The position numbers were made by a program, and so were the translations under genes. Shown one piece after another: positions 7,792 through 16,400 of a stretch of DNA of 46,167 bases. The number at the start of each line of letters is the position of its first letter. The stretch's first letter is position 1. Origin of the DNA: Candidatus Avamphibacillus intestinigallinarum (GTDB lineage Bacteria; Bacillota; Bacilli; Bacillales; Amphibacillaceae); the NCBI GenBank assembly GCA_018711205.1, contig DVIO01000148.1, positions 1 through 46,167 on the forward strand, in the 5' to 3' direction. The notes beneath the pieces were generated by a model that was not told the origin of the DNA, made no database searches, and worked only from the letters and a program-made list of their open reading frames with translations.

Positions 7792-9049
7792 CTAATTCCC
7801 TCCAGAAACCACTCTCGTAGTAATCTAGTGGATCAGATGCTGCTCCGCCACCCATACAACTACGGCAACCGTCCATAAAGTCGAATCCAGCACTACCTTG
7901 ATGTTCATACATATTATCGGTTTCTTCACGATGTGATTTCGGAATCACATAACGATCCTCATATTTCGCAATCGCTGACAAGTGATACATTTCTCTCGCC
8001 ATTTCCTCTGTCATACCCGCTTCTTTTAGTAAATTCATATCATACTCTTTTCCAAGTTCATCTGCTCGCATAAACGTACGCATGGCAATTAATTTCTTCA
8101 GTACATTCCGAATAACTTGTGAATCGCCAGCACTGAACATGCTCGCTAAATAATCAATTGGAATTTGGAATTGATTAATCGTTGGAAAAATAACATTCGG
8201 ACTTAGTGTATCAATTTGACCACCTAATGCGTTCATAAATGGACTAAGTGGCGGCACATACCAAACCATTGGCAATGTACGATATTCTGGATGAAGTGGT
8301 AGAGCAATGCGTTGTTCCACAGCCATTTTATAAATCGGCGAGTTTTTTGCCGCTTCTAACCAATCTTCAGAAATCCCTTGTTTTAATGCTTCCTTTTGTA
8401 CCTCTGGATCATGTGGATCTAAAAATGTATCTAATTGTGCTTCATATAAATCTTTATCATTTTCAACAGATGCTGCTTCTAACACCTTATCTGCATCATA
8501 TAGTACGATCCCTAAATAACGCAGACGCCCTACACAGGTTTCGGAACAAATTGTCGGGTCCCCATTTTCAATTCTCGGGAAACAAAATGTACATTTTTCT
8601 GCTTTATTTGTTTTCCAGTTAAAATACACTTTTTTATAAGGGCAACCTGACATACAAAAGCGCCAACTACGACATGCATCTTGATCAACGAGCACAATTC
8701 CGTCTTCCTCACGCTTATACATAGCACCTGATGGACAAGACGACACACATGACGGGTTCTGACAATGTTCACAAATACGTGGCAAATACATCATAAAGGT
8801 TTCTTCAAATTCAAATTTAATTTGTTCATCTAAATGATCCATGTTCGGATCTTGTTTACCTGTTTCATGAACGCCCGCTAAATCATCTTCCCAGTTAGGC
8901 CCCCACGTAATATCCATATATTCACCCGTTAGCTGGGAGATTGGACGTGCTACAGGTTGGTGTTCACGTCCTGGACTATAAATTAATTTCTCATAATCAT
9001 ATGTCCACGGTTCATAATAATCATCAATGTCTACCATGTTTTTATTATA
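7763..9049 (-). pseudogene. narH: narH 3' fragment (beta subunit, cut by the ICE)
   Basis: This is the C-terminal part of the iron-sulfur subunit. From the ICE junction the frame reads Y-N-K-N-M-V-D-I-D-D-Y-Y-E-P-W and runs to the normal NarH end. Three cysteine clusters are present: C-E-H-C-x4-C-x3-C-P, the C-R-S-W-R-F-C group where Trp replaces one Cys (the NarH 3Fe-4S site), and C-T-F-C-F-P-R with a later C-S-E-T-C-V-G-R. The first cluster C-I-G-C-H-T-C is missing because it lies in the 5' fragment at 31.1-31.3 kb. The ATG at 9037 has no ribosome-binding site, and a fragment started there would lack a cluster, so it should be inactive. Confidence 0.93.
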
Positions 9050-9189
9050 AACAAAGTATCAATTTCCGATTATCTTTTGAATTCTTCTTAAATGCTCGTA
9101 TAGCCTTATTTTATTGGCTTTCGAGCATTTTTACTGTCGGTAGATACTTCTCGTTTCTTTGCACATTTCCTTATGGCTTAGCTGTCAAA

Positions 9190-9209
9190 AGTGGTAAAGA
9201 AGTAGTAAA
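9190..9209. repeat. Int arm-type repeats, int end of the ICE
   Basis: AGTGGTAAA (9190-9198) and AGTAGTAAA (9201-9209) are direct repeats with an 11-bp period just past the int stop. The same pair occurs at the opposite ICE end (30983-31002). This matches the internal direct repeats that the Int N-terminal domain binds in Tn916. Binding is inferred. Confidence 0.65.
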
Positions 9210-9223
9210 TTCATTTATTACTA

Positions 9224-10441
9224 CTAGGCAGCAATTTGTTCCTGTTGCTTTCCTTTTTCCAAGCGTTTCACTTCTGCCATTGCGGAATCGAATGTAGCGT
9301 GTGCGTAATAGTTCAATGTCATGGTTATATTTGCGTGTCCCATGATGTACTGCAATGCTTTCGGGTTCATGCCTTCATTTGCATAATTGGTACAGAATGT
9401 ATGTCGCAAAATATGTGGCGTGATGTGTGGTAACTTATCCTCGTTATACTTGTTGTACTTCTTCACAAGATTTTTCAACATAGAGTAATAATCACTTGAT
9501 GTTTTAGGATAATCCTTTCTATTAAGGAAGAGAAAGTCACTATATCCATCAATCTCCACATGCTTACCATTTTTACGCTTTGCTAACACTCGTTGAAATG
9601 CTTGATAGGCTTCTTCAACCATAGGAACTTGACGCTCACCATTTTTGGTTTTTGGTATTTCAATGTAGTACCCAATTTCCGTATCTCTCAATAGCTGATG
9701 GTCTACATGGATAAGACGATTTTTAAAATCTAAATCTGAAAGTGTCAAACCACCAAACTCTGAAATACGAAGTCCTGTTTTTAAGAGTATCAGAATTTCA
9801 TCATGATTTTTACTATAGGTCTTATCAGCTTTCGCAAAGGCTAACAGTTTTTCTCCCTGTTCCTTTGTTAACGCAATTTTAGGAACCGTATCATCATCAA
9901 TAACCGTATTCAGTTGAAAATCAAATGGATTCTTCCGAACATAATCATCTTGTATGGCAATGTAGAATGAAGCCTTTAACGAACGCTTATAGTTATTGAT
10001 GGTTGAATAAGCAAATCCATTCTCACTCATTCTAATAGCCCATTCCTTAGCGTCAGACGGTTTAATACTGTCAATGCTTCTGACACCTAACTTGTCTTTC
10101 TCTAAAATATCCATAAGGTATTTACGCCCAGTTTGAGTGGGCTTTCTAACCTTTGGTCTTTGAGCATTTTGTTTGGCATAGAGCTGGCAAAGTGTCATTT
10201 TCTTACCCACAACATCAATACCATCATGAATATCTTTCTGTATCTCTGCTATTTTCTCTCGAAGTGAAACACAATCACGTTTTCCTGCTGGTATTCTATC
10301 AGTAGGTACAAGTTTCCATGAATAAACAAATTGTGGCTCTCCGAATGTATCTACATACTTGTATAAATATCTTCCGTCTTTCCGTTGGCTCTCTCCAGTT
10401 TTTAAGATTCGACCTTTGTTGTCCCGTCTTTTTTCTGACAT
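9224..10441 (-). CDS. int: Tn916-type tyrosine integrase
   Basis: A 405-residue tyrosine recombinase, the same length as Tn916 Int and alike throughout as I recall it. The N-terminal arm-binding domain (residues 1-75) is followed by a core-binding SAM-like domain and the catalytic domain. Catalytic residues are visible: Arg in T-G-L-R-I-S-E-F-G-G (about 225), H-x-L-R-H in H-I-L-R-H-T-F (about 344-348), and the nucleophile Tyr in T-L-N-Y-Y-A-H (about 379). It integrates and excises the element at AT-rich sites with short coupling sequences. It lies 80 bp downstream of xis. Its transcription runs out of the ICE into the 3' part of narH, narJ and narI. Confidence 0.97.
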   Translation of the reverse strand: MSEKRRDNKGRILKTGESQRKDGRYLYKYVDTFGEPQFVYSWKLVPTDRIPAGKRDCVSLREKIAEIQKDIHDGIDVVGKKMTLCQLYAKQNAQRPKVRKPTQTGRKYLMDILEKDKLGVRSIDSIKPSDAKEWAIRMSENGFAYSTINNYKRSLKASFYIAIQDDYVRKNPFDFQLNTVIDDDTVPKIALTKEQGEKLLAFAKADKTYSKNHDEILILLKTGLRISEFGGLTLSDLDFKNRLIHVDHQLLRDTEIGYYIEIPKTKNGERQVPMVEEAYQAFQRVLAKRKNGKHVEIDGYSDFLFLNRKDYPKTSSDYYSMLKNLVKKYNKYNEDKLPHITPHILRHTFCTNYANEGMNPKALQYIMGHANITMTLNYYAHATFDSAMAEVKRLEKGKQQEQIAA

Positions 10442-10521
10442 GACAATTGCTCCTTTCCTTATATGGAAAGAGCCTTGATACGACTTAAGACGATCATATC
10501 ATATACAAGACCCTTAAACGA

Positions 10522-10725
10522 CTAAATAACATCTAATTTATCGATCACTTTTTCAAATTGTTTCCGCTTAATCTGCACACGATTACCATTCATGATGAGC
10601 CAGCTTTCATGTTTGTTTTCTTCTGCTAAGCGTCGCAGTTTGTTTTCGCCAATACGAAAATACTTTGCAGCTTCTTCTATCGTTAAGGTATAACGTTCCC
10701 AAATGGGTACATCTATTTGTTTCAT
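10522..10725 (-). CDS. xis: Excisionase (Tn916 Xis type)
   Basis: A 67-residue DNA-bending protein that directs Int toward excision. It matches Tn916 Xis closely as I recall it ([19 protein letters not shown], then W-L-I-M-N-G-N-R). The ATG at 10723-10725 is preferred because AAAGGAG lies just before it and Tn916 Xis starts at the same M-K-Q. A promoter-like sequence lies just upstream. The gene is followed by int, presumably on the same transcript. Confidence 0.95.
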   Translation of the reverse strand: MKQIDVPIWERYTLTIEEAAKYFRIGENKLRRLAEENKHESWLIMNGNRVQIKRKQFEKVIDKLDVI

Positions 10726-10755
10726 AGAATTCTCCTTTCCAATCATTTGTAAGAT

Positions 10756-10784
10756 TTTATCAACATTGTTTTACAAACAATCAA
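10756..10784 (-). promoter_or_regulatory. Candidate xis-int promoter
   Basis: On the minus strand TTGATT (10779-10784) and GATAAA (10756-10761) are spaced by 17 bp, about 30 bp before the xis start. The rest of 10785-11123 shows no convincing gene on either strand. A fragmentary open frame on the plus strand there lacks a start signal and family features. Confidence 0.45.
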
Positions 10785-11123
10785 ACAGCTTTAGCAAAGC
10801 TCACAGGATTTTCACCTCTACATGGTTTTCATGTAGCCATACCCATTGCCTGCGACGTTTTTATCACGTTCGGACTGTGGCTGTATGGGAGTATCATTAT
10901 CACGATAAGAAAGTCATGGCAGTAATCTTGCTAAGGATTACTTACAAAGCACTAATAGAGATCGCTCGCTGTCTTTCAAGGTCATGGCGTATCAGTTCAT
11001 CGGCTCTTTTCTTATCGAAACGTATTTGATTGCTTTATTCTGTTGTCAAAGAACATTGGCTTATCAGCCTATCGAAATATACTGGAAACAGTATGCTTGG
11101 ATAGAATGATAAACTTTTAGCTA

Positions 11124-11152
11124 GGAAGCGTGTAACGCTTCAACACGCTTCC
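11124..11152 (-). terminator. Strong hairpin after orf8
   Basis: A 10-bp perfect GC-containing stem GGAAGCGTGT/ACACGCTTCC with a 9-nt loop, 17 bp past the orf8 stop. It has no long T-run. It may limit read-through from orf7-orf8 to xis-int, where Tn916 control acts by transcription around the circular form. Confidence 0.5.
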
Positions 11153-11168
11153 ATGAATGGCGACGTGC

Positions 11169-11399
11169 TTATTTGATTTCAAAGGACAAAATTTTGGTAA
11201 TTAGTCGTGTTTGTATTCTACCTCGCAACGCTTCGTCCACGATCATATATTGATTCCCATATTCATCTTTCATGGGGCGTAGAGAGCGTTTGGTAATATA
11301 ACCTCGGTAGTGTTTGATAATGCAGTTAATTGCTTCTGTATCACCATCTGAAGCCTGTACAATAAGAGAAAAAGGAACCGTAGGATAAGTTGTTTTCAT
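11169..11399 (-). CDS. ICE regulator Orf8 (helix-turn-helix domain protein)
   Basis: A 76-residue protein matching Tn916 Orf8 (S-L-I-V-Q-A-S-D-G-D-T-E-A-I-N near the N-terminus). The family resembles the region-2 part of small sigma-like factors. In Tn916, Orf7 and Orf8 activate transcription that leads to excision and transfer. Its ATG overlaps the orf7 stop by 4 bp (ATGA), so translation is coupled. The predicted role is inferred from the Tn916 model. Confidence 0.9.
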   Translation of the reverse strand: MKTTYPTVPFSLIVQASDGDTEAINCIIKHYRGYITKRSLRPMKDEYGNQYMIVDEALRGRIQTRLITKILSFEIK

Positions 11400-11821
11400 T
11401 CGGCATGCTCCTTCATAAATTTTTTAATAAAGGCTAGTCCACTAGTTCGATGGCGGTAGATTGTCGAACGATTTACTTTTAGTAACTCTGCAATTTCTAT
11501 ATCGCTCATATCCATAAAGTAATACAGCAAAATGATATTCCGTTTTTTATTTGTCAGATTCCGTAAGGCTTCACTTAGCAAATCACTTTCTACACCAATG
11601 CTTAAACCATATAGCGTAAAAACTTGTAAATCAGTAGCATAGTGATCAACAGTAGAGAACTGATTCACAAGATAATCTCCTGTATCAGAGAAGGAAACTT
11701 CTTGTTTTGAAATTCTTGATAGATGTCTGAAATAATCTATACGTTCATCTTCCATCCCACGTTTACAGAGATAATCAAACTGATTTTCTATAGTTGTTTG
11801 AAAAGAAGATGGTTTCATCAT
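11396..11821 (-). CDS. ICE sigma-70-like regulator Orf7
   Basis: An approximately 141-residue sigma-like protein matching Tn916 Orf7. The C-terminal region-4 helix-turn-helix is visible (D-M-S-D-I-E-I-A-E-L-L-K-V-N-R-S-T-I-Y-R-H). The frame is open further upstream, but the GGGGGTG site precedes the ATG pair at 11816-11821, where the Tn916 protein also begins, so I start there. Together with Orf8 it should raise transcription through xis and int. It overlaps orf8 by 4 bp. Confidence 0.9.
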   Translation of the reverse strand: MMKPSSFQTTIENQFDYLCKRGMEDERIDYFRHLSRISKQEVSFSDTGDYLVNQFSTVDHYATDLQVFTLYGLSIGVESDLLSEALRNLTNKKRNIILLYYFMDMSDIEIAELLKVNRSTIYRHRTSGLAFIKKFMKEHAE

Positions 11822-12012
11822 TTTCACCCCCTTTTGTGTTATGAAAGGAAGTGAGCTATGCTCTTTTGTCTCCCTTTGTAGTAAGTCCCGACACGAAAGG
11901 GCTATTTGTTGCGTTTTTGATGAAACTATTAAAAAAGGTTTTAGAAAACAAAAAAACACATAAACAGATGATTCAATCCACTTATGTGCTTTATTAATTC
12001 TTTCTATATGTC

Positions 12013-12114
12013 CTAAAAAACCACATTGCAGGGTATTTTTATCCAATGTAGGTGGATAATCTTTTTTGACAAGATTTCCAAAAGCAAATATTGCAGCTTC
12101 TCAATATATTGCAT
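12013..12114 (-). CDS. Small 33-residue ORF at the Tn916 orf10 position
   Basis: ATG at 12112-12114 has an excellent AGGAGG site 8 nt upstream and gives 33 codons (begins M-Q-Y-I-E-K-L, ends P-C-N-V-V-F). It lies between orf9 and orf7 in the leader of the orf7-orf8 transcript. No domain is visible. It could be a leader peptide controlling orf7 or a real small protein. The strong ribosome-binding site is the main evidence. A weak TTGTAT-N17-TATGTA pair upstream (around 12160-12190) may be its promoter. Confidence 0.55.
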   Translation of the reverse strand: MQYIEKLQYLLLEILSKKIIHLHWIKIPCNVVF

Positions 12115-12194
12115 GACGACTACCTCCTAAAAGTCGCCATCTCTTTGAAAAAATATAGATACATATACCAACTACCATTTCTATACAAAAAGAG

Positions 12195-12221
12195 AGACGA
12201 CAGCTATTTAAACCGTCGTCT
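12195..12221 (-). terminator. Terminator between orf9 and the orf7 unit
   Basis: AGACGAC/GTCGTCT forms a 7-bp stem. On the minus strand it is followed by CTCTTTTTG. It faces the orf7 direction and would stop transcription entering from the tet side before the orf7 module. A second imperfect repeat (ACTGCCAGATA and TATCTGCCAGT) lies at about 12260-12300. Confidence 0.55.
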
Positions 12222-12407
12222 GGGAAATGGGATATACTTTTAAGGCATGAAAAGGGTACTGCCAGATAACGGTTTTTTTTATTGCTATCTGCCAGTAATT
12301 TTTCTTTGAATGGTATTTATAATGTGAATTGAGTAACCACATCATACGTTTTTCTATACCTGTTTCTTTTTTAATAGGAACAGTAAAATGTATAGAGGTG
12401 GTTTATC

Positions 12408-12764
12408 ATGCGTAAAAAAGAAGATAAATATGATTTTAAAGCGTTTGGACAAGCAATAAAAGAAGCTCGTACAAAACAAGAATTAACTAGAGAACAGGTG
12501 GGAACATTGATAGAGATTGATCCACGTTACCTAACAAATATTGAGAATAAGGGACAACACCCAAGTATACAGGTTCTTTATGACCTTGTATCGTTACTTA
12601 ATGTGTCTGTTGATGAATTTTTTCTACCCGATTCTGATAGGATGAAAAATACCAGAAGAAGGCAATTAGAAAAACAACTTGATAGTTTAACAGATAATGA
12701 CCTTATTATTATGGAAAGCGTTGCAAACGGAATACTTAAATCTAAAAAAGGAAGAGAGAATTAA
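12408..12764 (+). CDS. XRE family repressor Orf9
   Basis: A 118-residue Cro/CI-type regulator matching Tn916 Orf9, the only intact ICE gene on the plus strand. The helix-turn-helix spans about residues 14-65 ([20 protein letters not shown], then [11 protein letters not shown]). In Tn916 models it represses the orf7 promoter until tetracycline-induced transcription relieves this. It is divergent from the orf7 unit and has an AGAGGTGG site before its ATG. Confidence 0.92.
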   Translation: MRKKEDKYDFKAFGQAIKEARTKQELTREQVGTLIEIDPRYLTNIENKGQHPSIQVLYDLVSLLNVSVDEFFLPDSDRMKNTRRRQLEKQLDSLTDNDLIIMESVANGILKSKKGREN

Positions 12765-12823
12765 ATTCTTCATTTATCATTTTTACACTATCATTCATGT
12801 TTTGATTTCTCTTCTGGTGTATT

Positions 12824-13260
12824 TTACTCACTTCTTAAAAGTAACGTTCTATCTCCAGAGTATAATAAATCGAATTTATGCATAGCTCTAGTACATGCAA
12901 TATACAACAAACTTTTATCTAATTCAGTATGATAAGTTGGTTCATCAACAAAAGGAACAATAACTTGATCAAATTCTAAACCTTTTGCCATATGAGTAGA
13001 AGTTATTATAATTCCTTCGTGATATTCTTCGCTATCGAAACTTAGTAAATAAACATCCTTACTTAAATTTTTTATTGTTTGATTGACTTCCCTTGCTTGA
13101 ACTTGCGTCTTACAAATAATTCCTAATGAATGAAATTCTGATTTTAAAAAACCATAAATCATTTTTTTAATTTCTTCAAACTCATATCTCATATTTTTAC
13201 ACTTTTTTATTTCAGGTCTCTCTCCATGTCGTTCAATAGGTGTTAATTTTATTAAAAAGT
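12824..13260 (-). pseudogene. 5'-truncated UvrD/HelD-like helicase C-terminal remnant
   Basis: The frame covers only the end of a superfamily 1 helicase. Motif V-like I-I-I-T-S-T-H-M-A-K-G-L-E-F-D and motif VI-like L-L-Y-I-A-C-T-R-A-M are visible, with an R-H-G-E-R-P-E linker upstream. The frame is open beyond the first ATG (13192) up to about 13260, where it meets the KTR remnant. Most of the gene, including the Walker A domain, is absent, so it cannot be a working helicase. It replaces the sequence normally found between orf9 and tet in Tn916, and looks like debris from an earlier recombination. Confidence 0.8.
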
Positions 13261-13273
13261 GGATATATTAATC

Positions 13274-13446
13274 TCAAATTATTGGCTTTGCGTCTGGCTC
13301 TGCAATCACAGTTACTTTAAACTGTTTTATTTCAATTAAACTTTCTTGTCTACATTTCGTACAATAGAGAGGGAAGTTTTTTATTCAGTATTTTCCCTCA
13401 TTTTTAAACGTGTTTTATTTCCGCAAATAGGGCACAATATCCACTT
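13274..13446 (-). pseudogene. Cysteine-rich KTR-domain protein remnant
   Basis: The minus-strand frame reads K-W-I-L-C-P-I-C-G-N-K-T-R and further on Y-C-T-K-C-R-Q-E, the two Cys pairs of the small KTR proteins common beside tet(M). Two faults show decay. There is no start codon (an in-frame TAA lies shortly upstream), and a one-base loss in an A/T run creates a stop after R-E-N-T-E, with the second half in another frame. From 13447 to 13741 I see no gene. Confidence 0.75.
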
Positions 13447-13741
13447 GCTGTTTTAAAATAACCATATCCTCCTTTCCACTTTAACAACTCATAAATCCAT
13501 TTCAAAAATCGTTCTAGTTCATCGCTAATTTATAATGAAAATCATTCAATCAAAATTGTTACTCTAATGAGTATTTTGCTTAATGTATCGTAAAAAAGAG
13601 CACCAAATGATGGAGGAGCATTATAAATTTATAGTGAATCATTTAATAGATTTTTTGATTTACTTGCACATTAACCCATATTTCTATAAAATGTATTTCA
13701 TTTAACAAGAAACCTCAATTTATATAATAATATGAGATTCG

Positions 13742-15661
13742 TTAGTTAATTTTATTGAACATATATCGTACTTTATCTATCCTACTATTTGGACGGCGAG
13801 GCTGGTAAGCGGACTTAATAGTAGTGACCTGATACCCCTTTAACTCTGTTAAACAAACACTACGTCCGTTTGTAAAGAAAGTTAAATTATTACGATATTC
13901 TTGAATACAACGAGCTGGAATTTCTCCAATAAGAATGACCTCGTCGCTTTTCAGTTTAGTGTTTAAGATGTTTGCACAATATTTGGACGCATCGTTATAT
14001 GCTCTCGAAAGATACTCCTGCGGTACATAAATTTTAAAACTAAGATATGGCTCTAATAATTCTGTTCCACTTTTTCTAAGAGCTTGCTCTAATACAATAG
14101 GTGCAAGCATTCGAAAATCCGCTGGTGTACTAACAGGGCTGTAGTATAAACCATACTTAAAACAGATTTTACAATCCGTCACATTCCAACCATATAATCC
14201 TTGTTCACAGCCATAGCGTATCCCTTCCATAACTGCATTTTGAAACGATTGATTTAAATACCCAAGAGAAACCAAGCTCTCATACTGTACGCCACTCCCC
14301 AATGGAAGCGGTGTTACAGATAGACCAATAGAAGCCCAGAAAGGATTTGGTGGTACTTCGATGTTAATGGTATATTCAGCTTTTTTTAATGGTCTTTCCA
14401 TATAAATGACTGTTGGCTCTTTTGTTTCTATATCCACATGATACTTTTCTTGAATCAGAGCACAAATCACCTCCATTTGTACCTTCCCTAAAAAAGAAAG
14501 TACAATTTCGTGTGTAGTAGAATCCACATAATACTGTAACAATGGATCACTATCGGAGATTTCAAAAAGTGCATCCAGTAATATTCCTCTCTGTTCAGGT
14601 TTACAGGGCTCAATTGTTGTTTGTAACAGAGGGAGAGGATTTTCAGGAATTTCTCTTCGTGGTAATTGTTCTGTATTTCCAAGGACGCTATTTAATTTCA
14701 GAAATTCGTTTTTTAAAATGACAATTTCACCAGAATAAGCCTTATTAATCTTACATAATTCTCCACTTTCCGAGGTGTACATCTCTGTAATTCTTATTTT
14801 TTCTTTTTCCGATATTCTAACCGAATCTCTCAAATGTAATACTCCACTATAGAGACGCACATATACAAGACGTTGTCCTTCGTTCGAATATTCAACCTTG
14901 AAAACATTTCCGCAAAGTTCGTCCTGATTGCGATATGTGGATGAAAAGAATTTATTCGTAATTACTTCTATAAGTTGTTCAATCCCAACATTATTTTTTG
15001 CACTTCCATGATAAATAGGGTATAGAGAGCAGTTTTGAAATCTTCTGTTTTCCTCTTGTTCAAGTTCTAAAGTTTCCAATGGCTTTCCAAGTGTATATTT
15101 TTCTAATAGATAATCACTTCCTGCTATTACTGCTTCCCATTGTTCAGATTCAGTAAAATTCATTACACTCGTATTCGGAAGCAAATTCACATTCTGTTTA
15201 ATTATGATTTCCTCAGAAAGTTTCTCCTTAATATTCTGATAAACAGCTGACAAATTGATTCCATTTTGATCAATCTTATTGATAAAAAATATTGTAGGTA
15301 TACCCATTTTTCTGAGTGCATGAAATAATATGCGAGTTTGTGCTTGTACACCATCCTTTGCAGAAACAAGTAAAATTGCTCCATCCAAAACAGATAATGA
15401 ACGATATACCTCTGCTAAAAAATCCATATGTCCTGGAGTATCTACGATATTCACTTTAATATCTTTCCATTGAAAAGATGTTATTGCTGTCTGAATTGTA
15501 ATTCCTCGCTGACGTTCCAAAAACATAGTATCTGTTTTAGTTGTACCGCTATCCACACTTCCTAATTCTGCAATCGCTCCACTGTTATATAATAAACTTT
15601 CTGCCAAAGTAGTTTTTCCTGCGTCAACATGTGCTAAAATACCAATATTAATAATTTTCAT
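13742..15661 (-). CDS. tet(M): Tetracycline resistance ribosomal protection protein, Tet(M)/Tet(S) group
   Basis: A 639-residue EF-G-like GTPase that releases tetracycline from the ribosomal A site; the length equals Tet(M). GTPase motifs: A-H-V-D-A-G-K-T-T (10-18), D-T-P-G-H (74-78), N-K-I-D (128-131). The conserved C-terminal domain IV-V ends [13 protein letters not shown]. From memory, the first third mixes Tet(M)- and Tet(S)-like residues and the C-terminal quarter is very close to Tet(S), so the symbol is approximate; a tet(S) or mosaic name may fit better. The start is the ATG at 15659-15661: an upstream in-frame ATG contains the GGAGG site itself. It is controlled by a leader peptide and attenuator. 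Confidence 0.92.
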   Translation of the reverse strand: MKIINIGILAHVDAGKTTLAESLLYNSGAIAELGSVDSGTTKTDTMFLERQRGITIQTAITSFQWKDIKVNIVDTPGHMDFLAEVYRSLSVLDGAILLVSAKDGVQAQTRILFHALRKMGIPTIFFINKIDQNGINLSAVYQNIKEKLSEEIIIKQNVNLLPNTSVMNFTESEQWEAVIAGSDYLLEKYTLGKPLETLELEQEENRRFQNCSLYPIYHGSAKNNVGIEQLIEVITNKFFSSTYRNQDELCGNVFKVEYSNEGQRLVYVRLYSGVLHLRDSVRISEKEKIRITEMYTSESGELCKINKAYSGEIVILKNEFLKLNSVLGNTEQLPRREIPENPLPLLQTTIEPCKPEQRGILLDALFEISDSDPLLQYYVDSTTHEIVLSFLGKVQMEVICALIQEKYHVDIETKEPTVIYMERPLKKAEYTINIEVPPNPFWASIGLSVTPLPLGSGVQYESLVSLGYLNQSFQNAVMEGIRYGCEQGLYGWNVTDCKICFKYGLYYSPVSTPADFRMLAPIVLEQALRKSGTELLEPYLSFKIYVPQEYLSRAYNDASKYCANILNTKLKSDEVILIGEIPARCIQEYRNNLTFFTNGRSVCLTELKGYQVTTIKSAYQPRRPNSRIDKVRYMFNKIN

Positions 15662-15702
15662 GTACTTTTCCTCCATTCAAAAGCTCCAAAGAGCATAAAA
15701 AA

Positions 15703-15732
15703 TCCCAGTGATAAACACTCTTATCACTGGGA
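15703..15732 (-). terminator. tet attenuator terminator
   Basis: A perfect 12-bp stem TCCCAGTGATAA/TTATCACTGGGA with a 6-nt loop and a T-run on the minus strand, 41 bp before the tet start. In Tn916 such a terminator stops most transcription unless tetracycline slows leader translation. Upstream, GTATTCTTAAAT at about 15880-15890 can pair with ATTTAAGAATAC at about 15796-15807, and a GGGA-rich hairpin lies at about 15822-15841. Confidence 0.85.
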
Positions 15733-15876
15733 AAATTGTACAATAATAAACATACAAAGCACACAGATATTCCCTGAACGCTTTATGATAAAAGTATTCT
15801 TAAATTGGGCACAAAAAACCAATCCCTATTTAAAAAGGGACATCCTATTATTTGTTCCCACTATCAAATTGACAGT

Positions 15877-15900
15877 TTATTTAAGAATACCTTGCCGCAT
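15877..15900 (-). CDS. tet leader peptide (7 codons)
   Basis: ATG CGG CAA GGT ATT CTT AAA TAA encodes M-R-Q-G-I-L-K, preceded by AAGGAG with good spacing. It starts about 30 bp after the tet promoter. Its last codons overlap one arm of the long-range leader stem, so ribosome position should decide between the attenuator and read-through. This fits the tetracycline-responsive attenuation known for tet(M) leaders. Confidence 0.7.
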   Translation of the reverse strand: MRQGILK

Positions 15901-15931
15901 GTTTATTATCTCCTTTTTGAATGGTAATTTA

Positions 15932-15960
15932 ACTGTATCACATGATAATATACTTGTAAA
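15932..15960 (-). promoter_or_regulatory. tet promoter
   Basis: On the minus strand TTTACA (15955-15960) and TACAGT (15932-15937) are separated by exactly 17 bp and lie about 30 bp before the leader peptide. It fits the constitutive promoter upstream of tet(M)-type leaders. Confidence 0.7.
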
Positions 15961-16023
15961 GCCATTTATAACTTTCACCAAAAGAGTATGATGATTACAA
16001 AATAGTTGTGTCATAAACCAATT

Positions 16024-16240
16024 TTATCTTACAATCTTCCAGTTATCCCCGTTCTTTTCTAGTATCAAATCATTTGTGATACTAGCATTGCTTTGGTCTG
16101 TTTTTCGGGAACCTCACTGTCAACGATACCATGACTTGATTATCTCTGCGATTGTAAATAAGATTTACTAATTCTTGAAAGCCATTATCTTTTCTGATTG
16201 GCTTCAAAATCCCATCATTTACATAGCAGGTATTCGACAT
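16024..16240 (-). pseudogene. Relic of a second Orf13/TcpC-like transfer protein C-terminus
   Basis: The minus strand contains K-P-I-R-K-D-N-G-F-Q-E-L-V-N-L-I-Y and then, in a shifted frame, N-D-L-I-L-E-K-N-G-D-N-W-K-I-V-R with a stop at 16024-16026. The ending L-I-L-E-K-N-G-D-N-W-K-I-V is the same type of C-terminus as intact Orf13 here (L-T-L-E-K-D-T-N-W-L-I-V-E). It is broken by at least one frameshift and has no N-terminal part. I read it as the tail of an orf13 homologue from another ICE, carried in with tet. Confidence 0.65.
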
Positions 16241-16362
16241 GCTGCACTTAGTGAACTAGCAAGTGGTAAATCTAATTGGAACACATAGATAGAATTGTGA
16301 AAGCGTTGGATATTAAAGATATGAATGATTTATTCCGTATTGAAAAAATAAAGAACAGCACG
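16223..16362 (+). pseudogene. Relic of an XRE-type regulator C-terminal half
   Basis: The plus strand reads G-I-R-H-A-A-L-S-E-L-A-S-G-K-S-N and, after a one-base frame change near 16275, E-H-I-D-R-I-V-K-A-L-D-I-K-D-M-N-D-L-F-R-I-E-K. Joined, this resembles helix 3 onward of a small Cro/CI repressor (recognition helix, then the I-D-R-I-V-K-A-L helix). There is no N-terminus and no continuous frame, so it is a pseudogene fragment. It lies head-on to the transfer genes, between orf13 and tet. Confidence 0.55.
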
Positions 16363-16395
16363 TATTTTCGCCAAATAGTCTTAAATACGTACTGT
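16355..16395 (-). terminator. Hairpin after orf13
   Basis: ACAG-x-ACGTATTT and AAATACGT-x-CTGT pair with a 15-nt loop. On the minus strand it is followed by TCTTTATTTTTTC. It starts 6 bp past the orf13 stop and probably ends the long transfer-gene transcript ahead of tet. Confidence 0.65.
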
Positions 16396-16400
16396 ATAGT

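Noticed and set aside
8985..9037. An independent short NarH starting at the ATG at 9037
   Set aside because: No ribosome-binding site precedes it, and the first iron-sulfur cluster is missing, so it is a gene fragment.
10785..11123. A gene between xis and orf8
   Set aside because: Open frames there lack ribosome-binding sites and any family similarity I can see. The region looks like leader or regulatory DNA.
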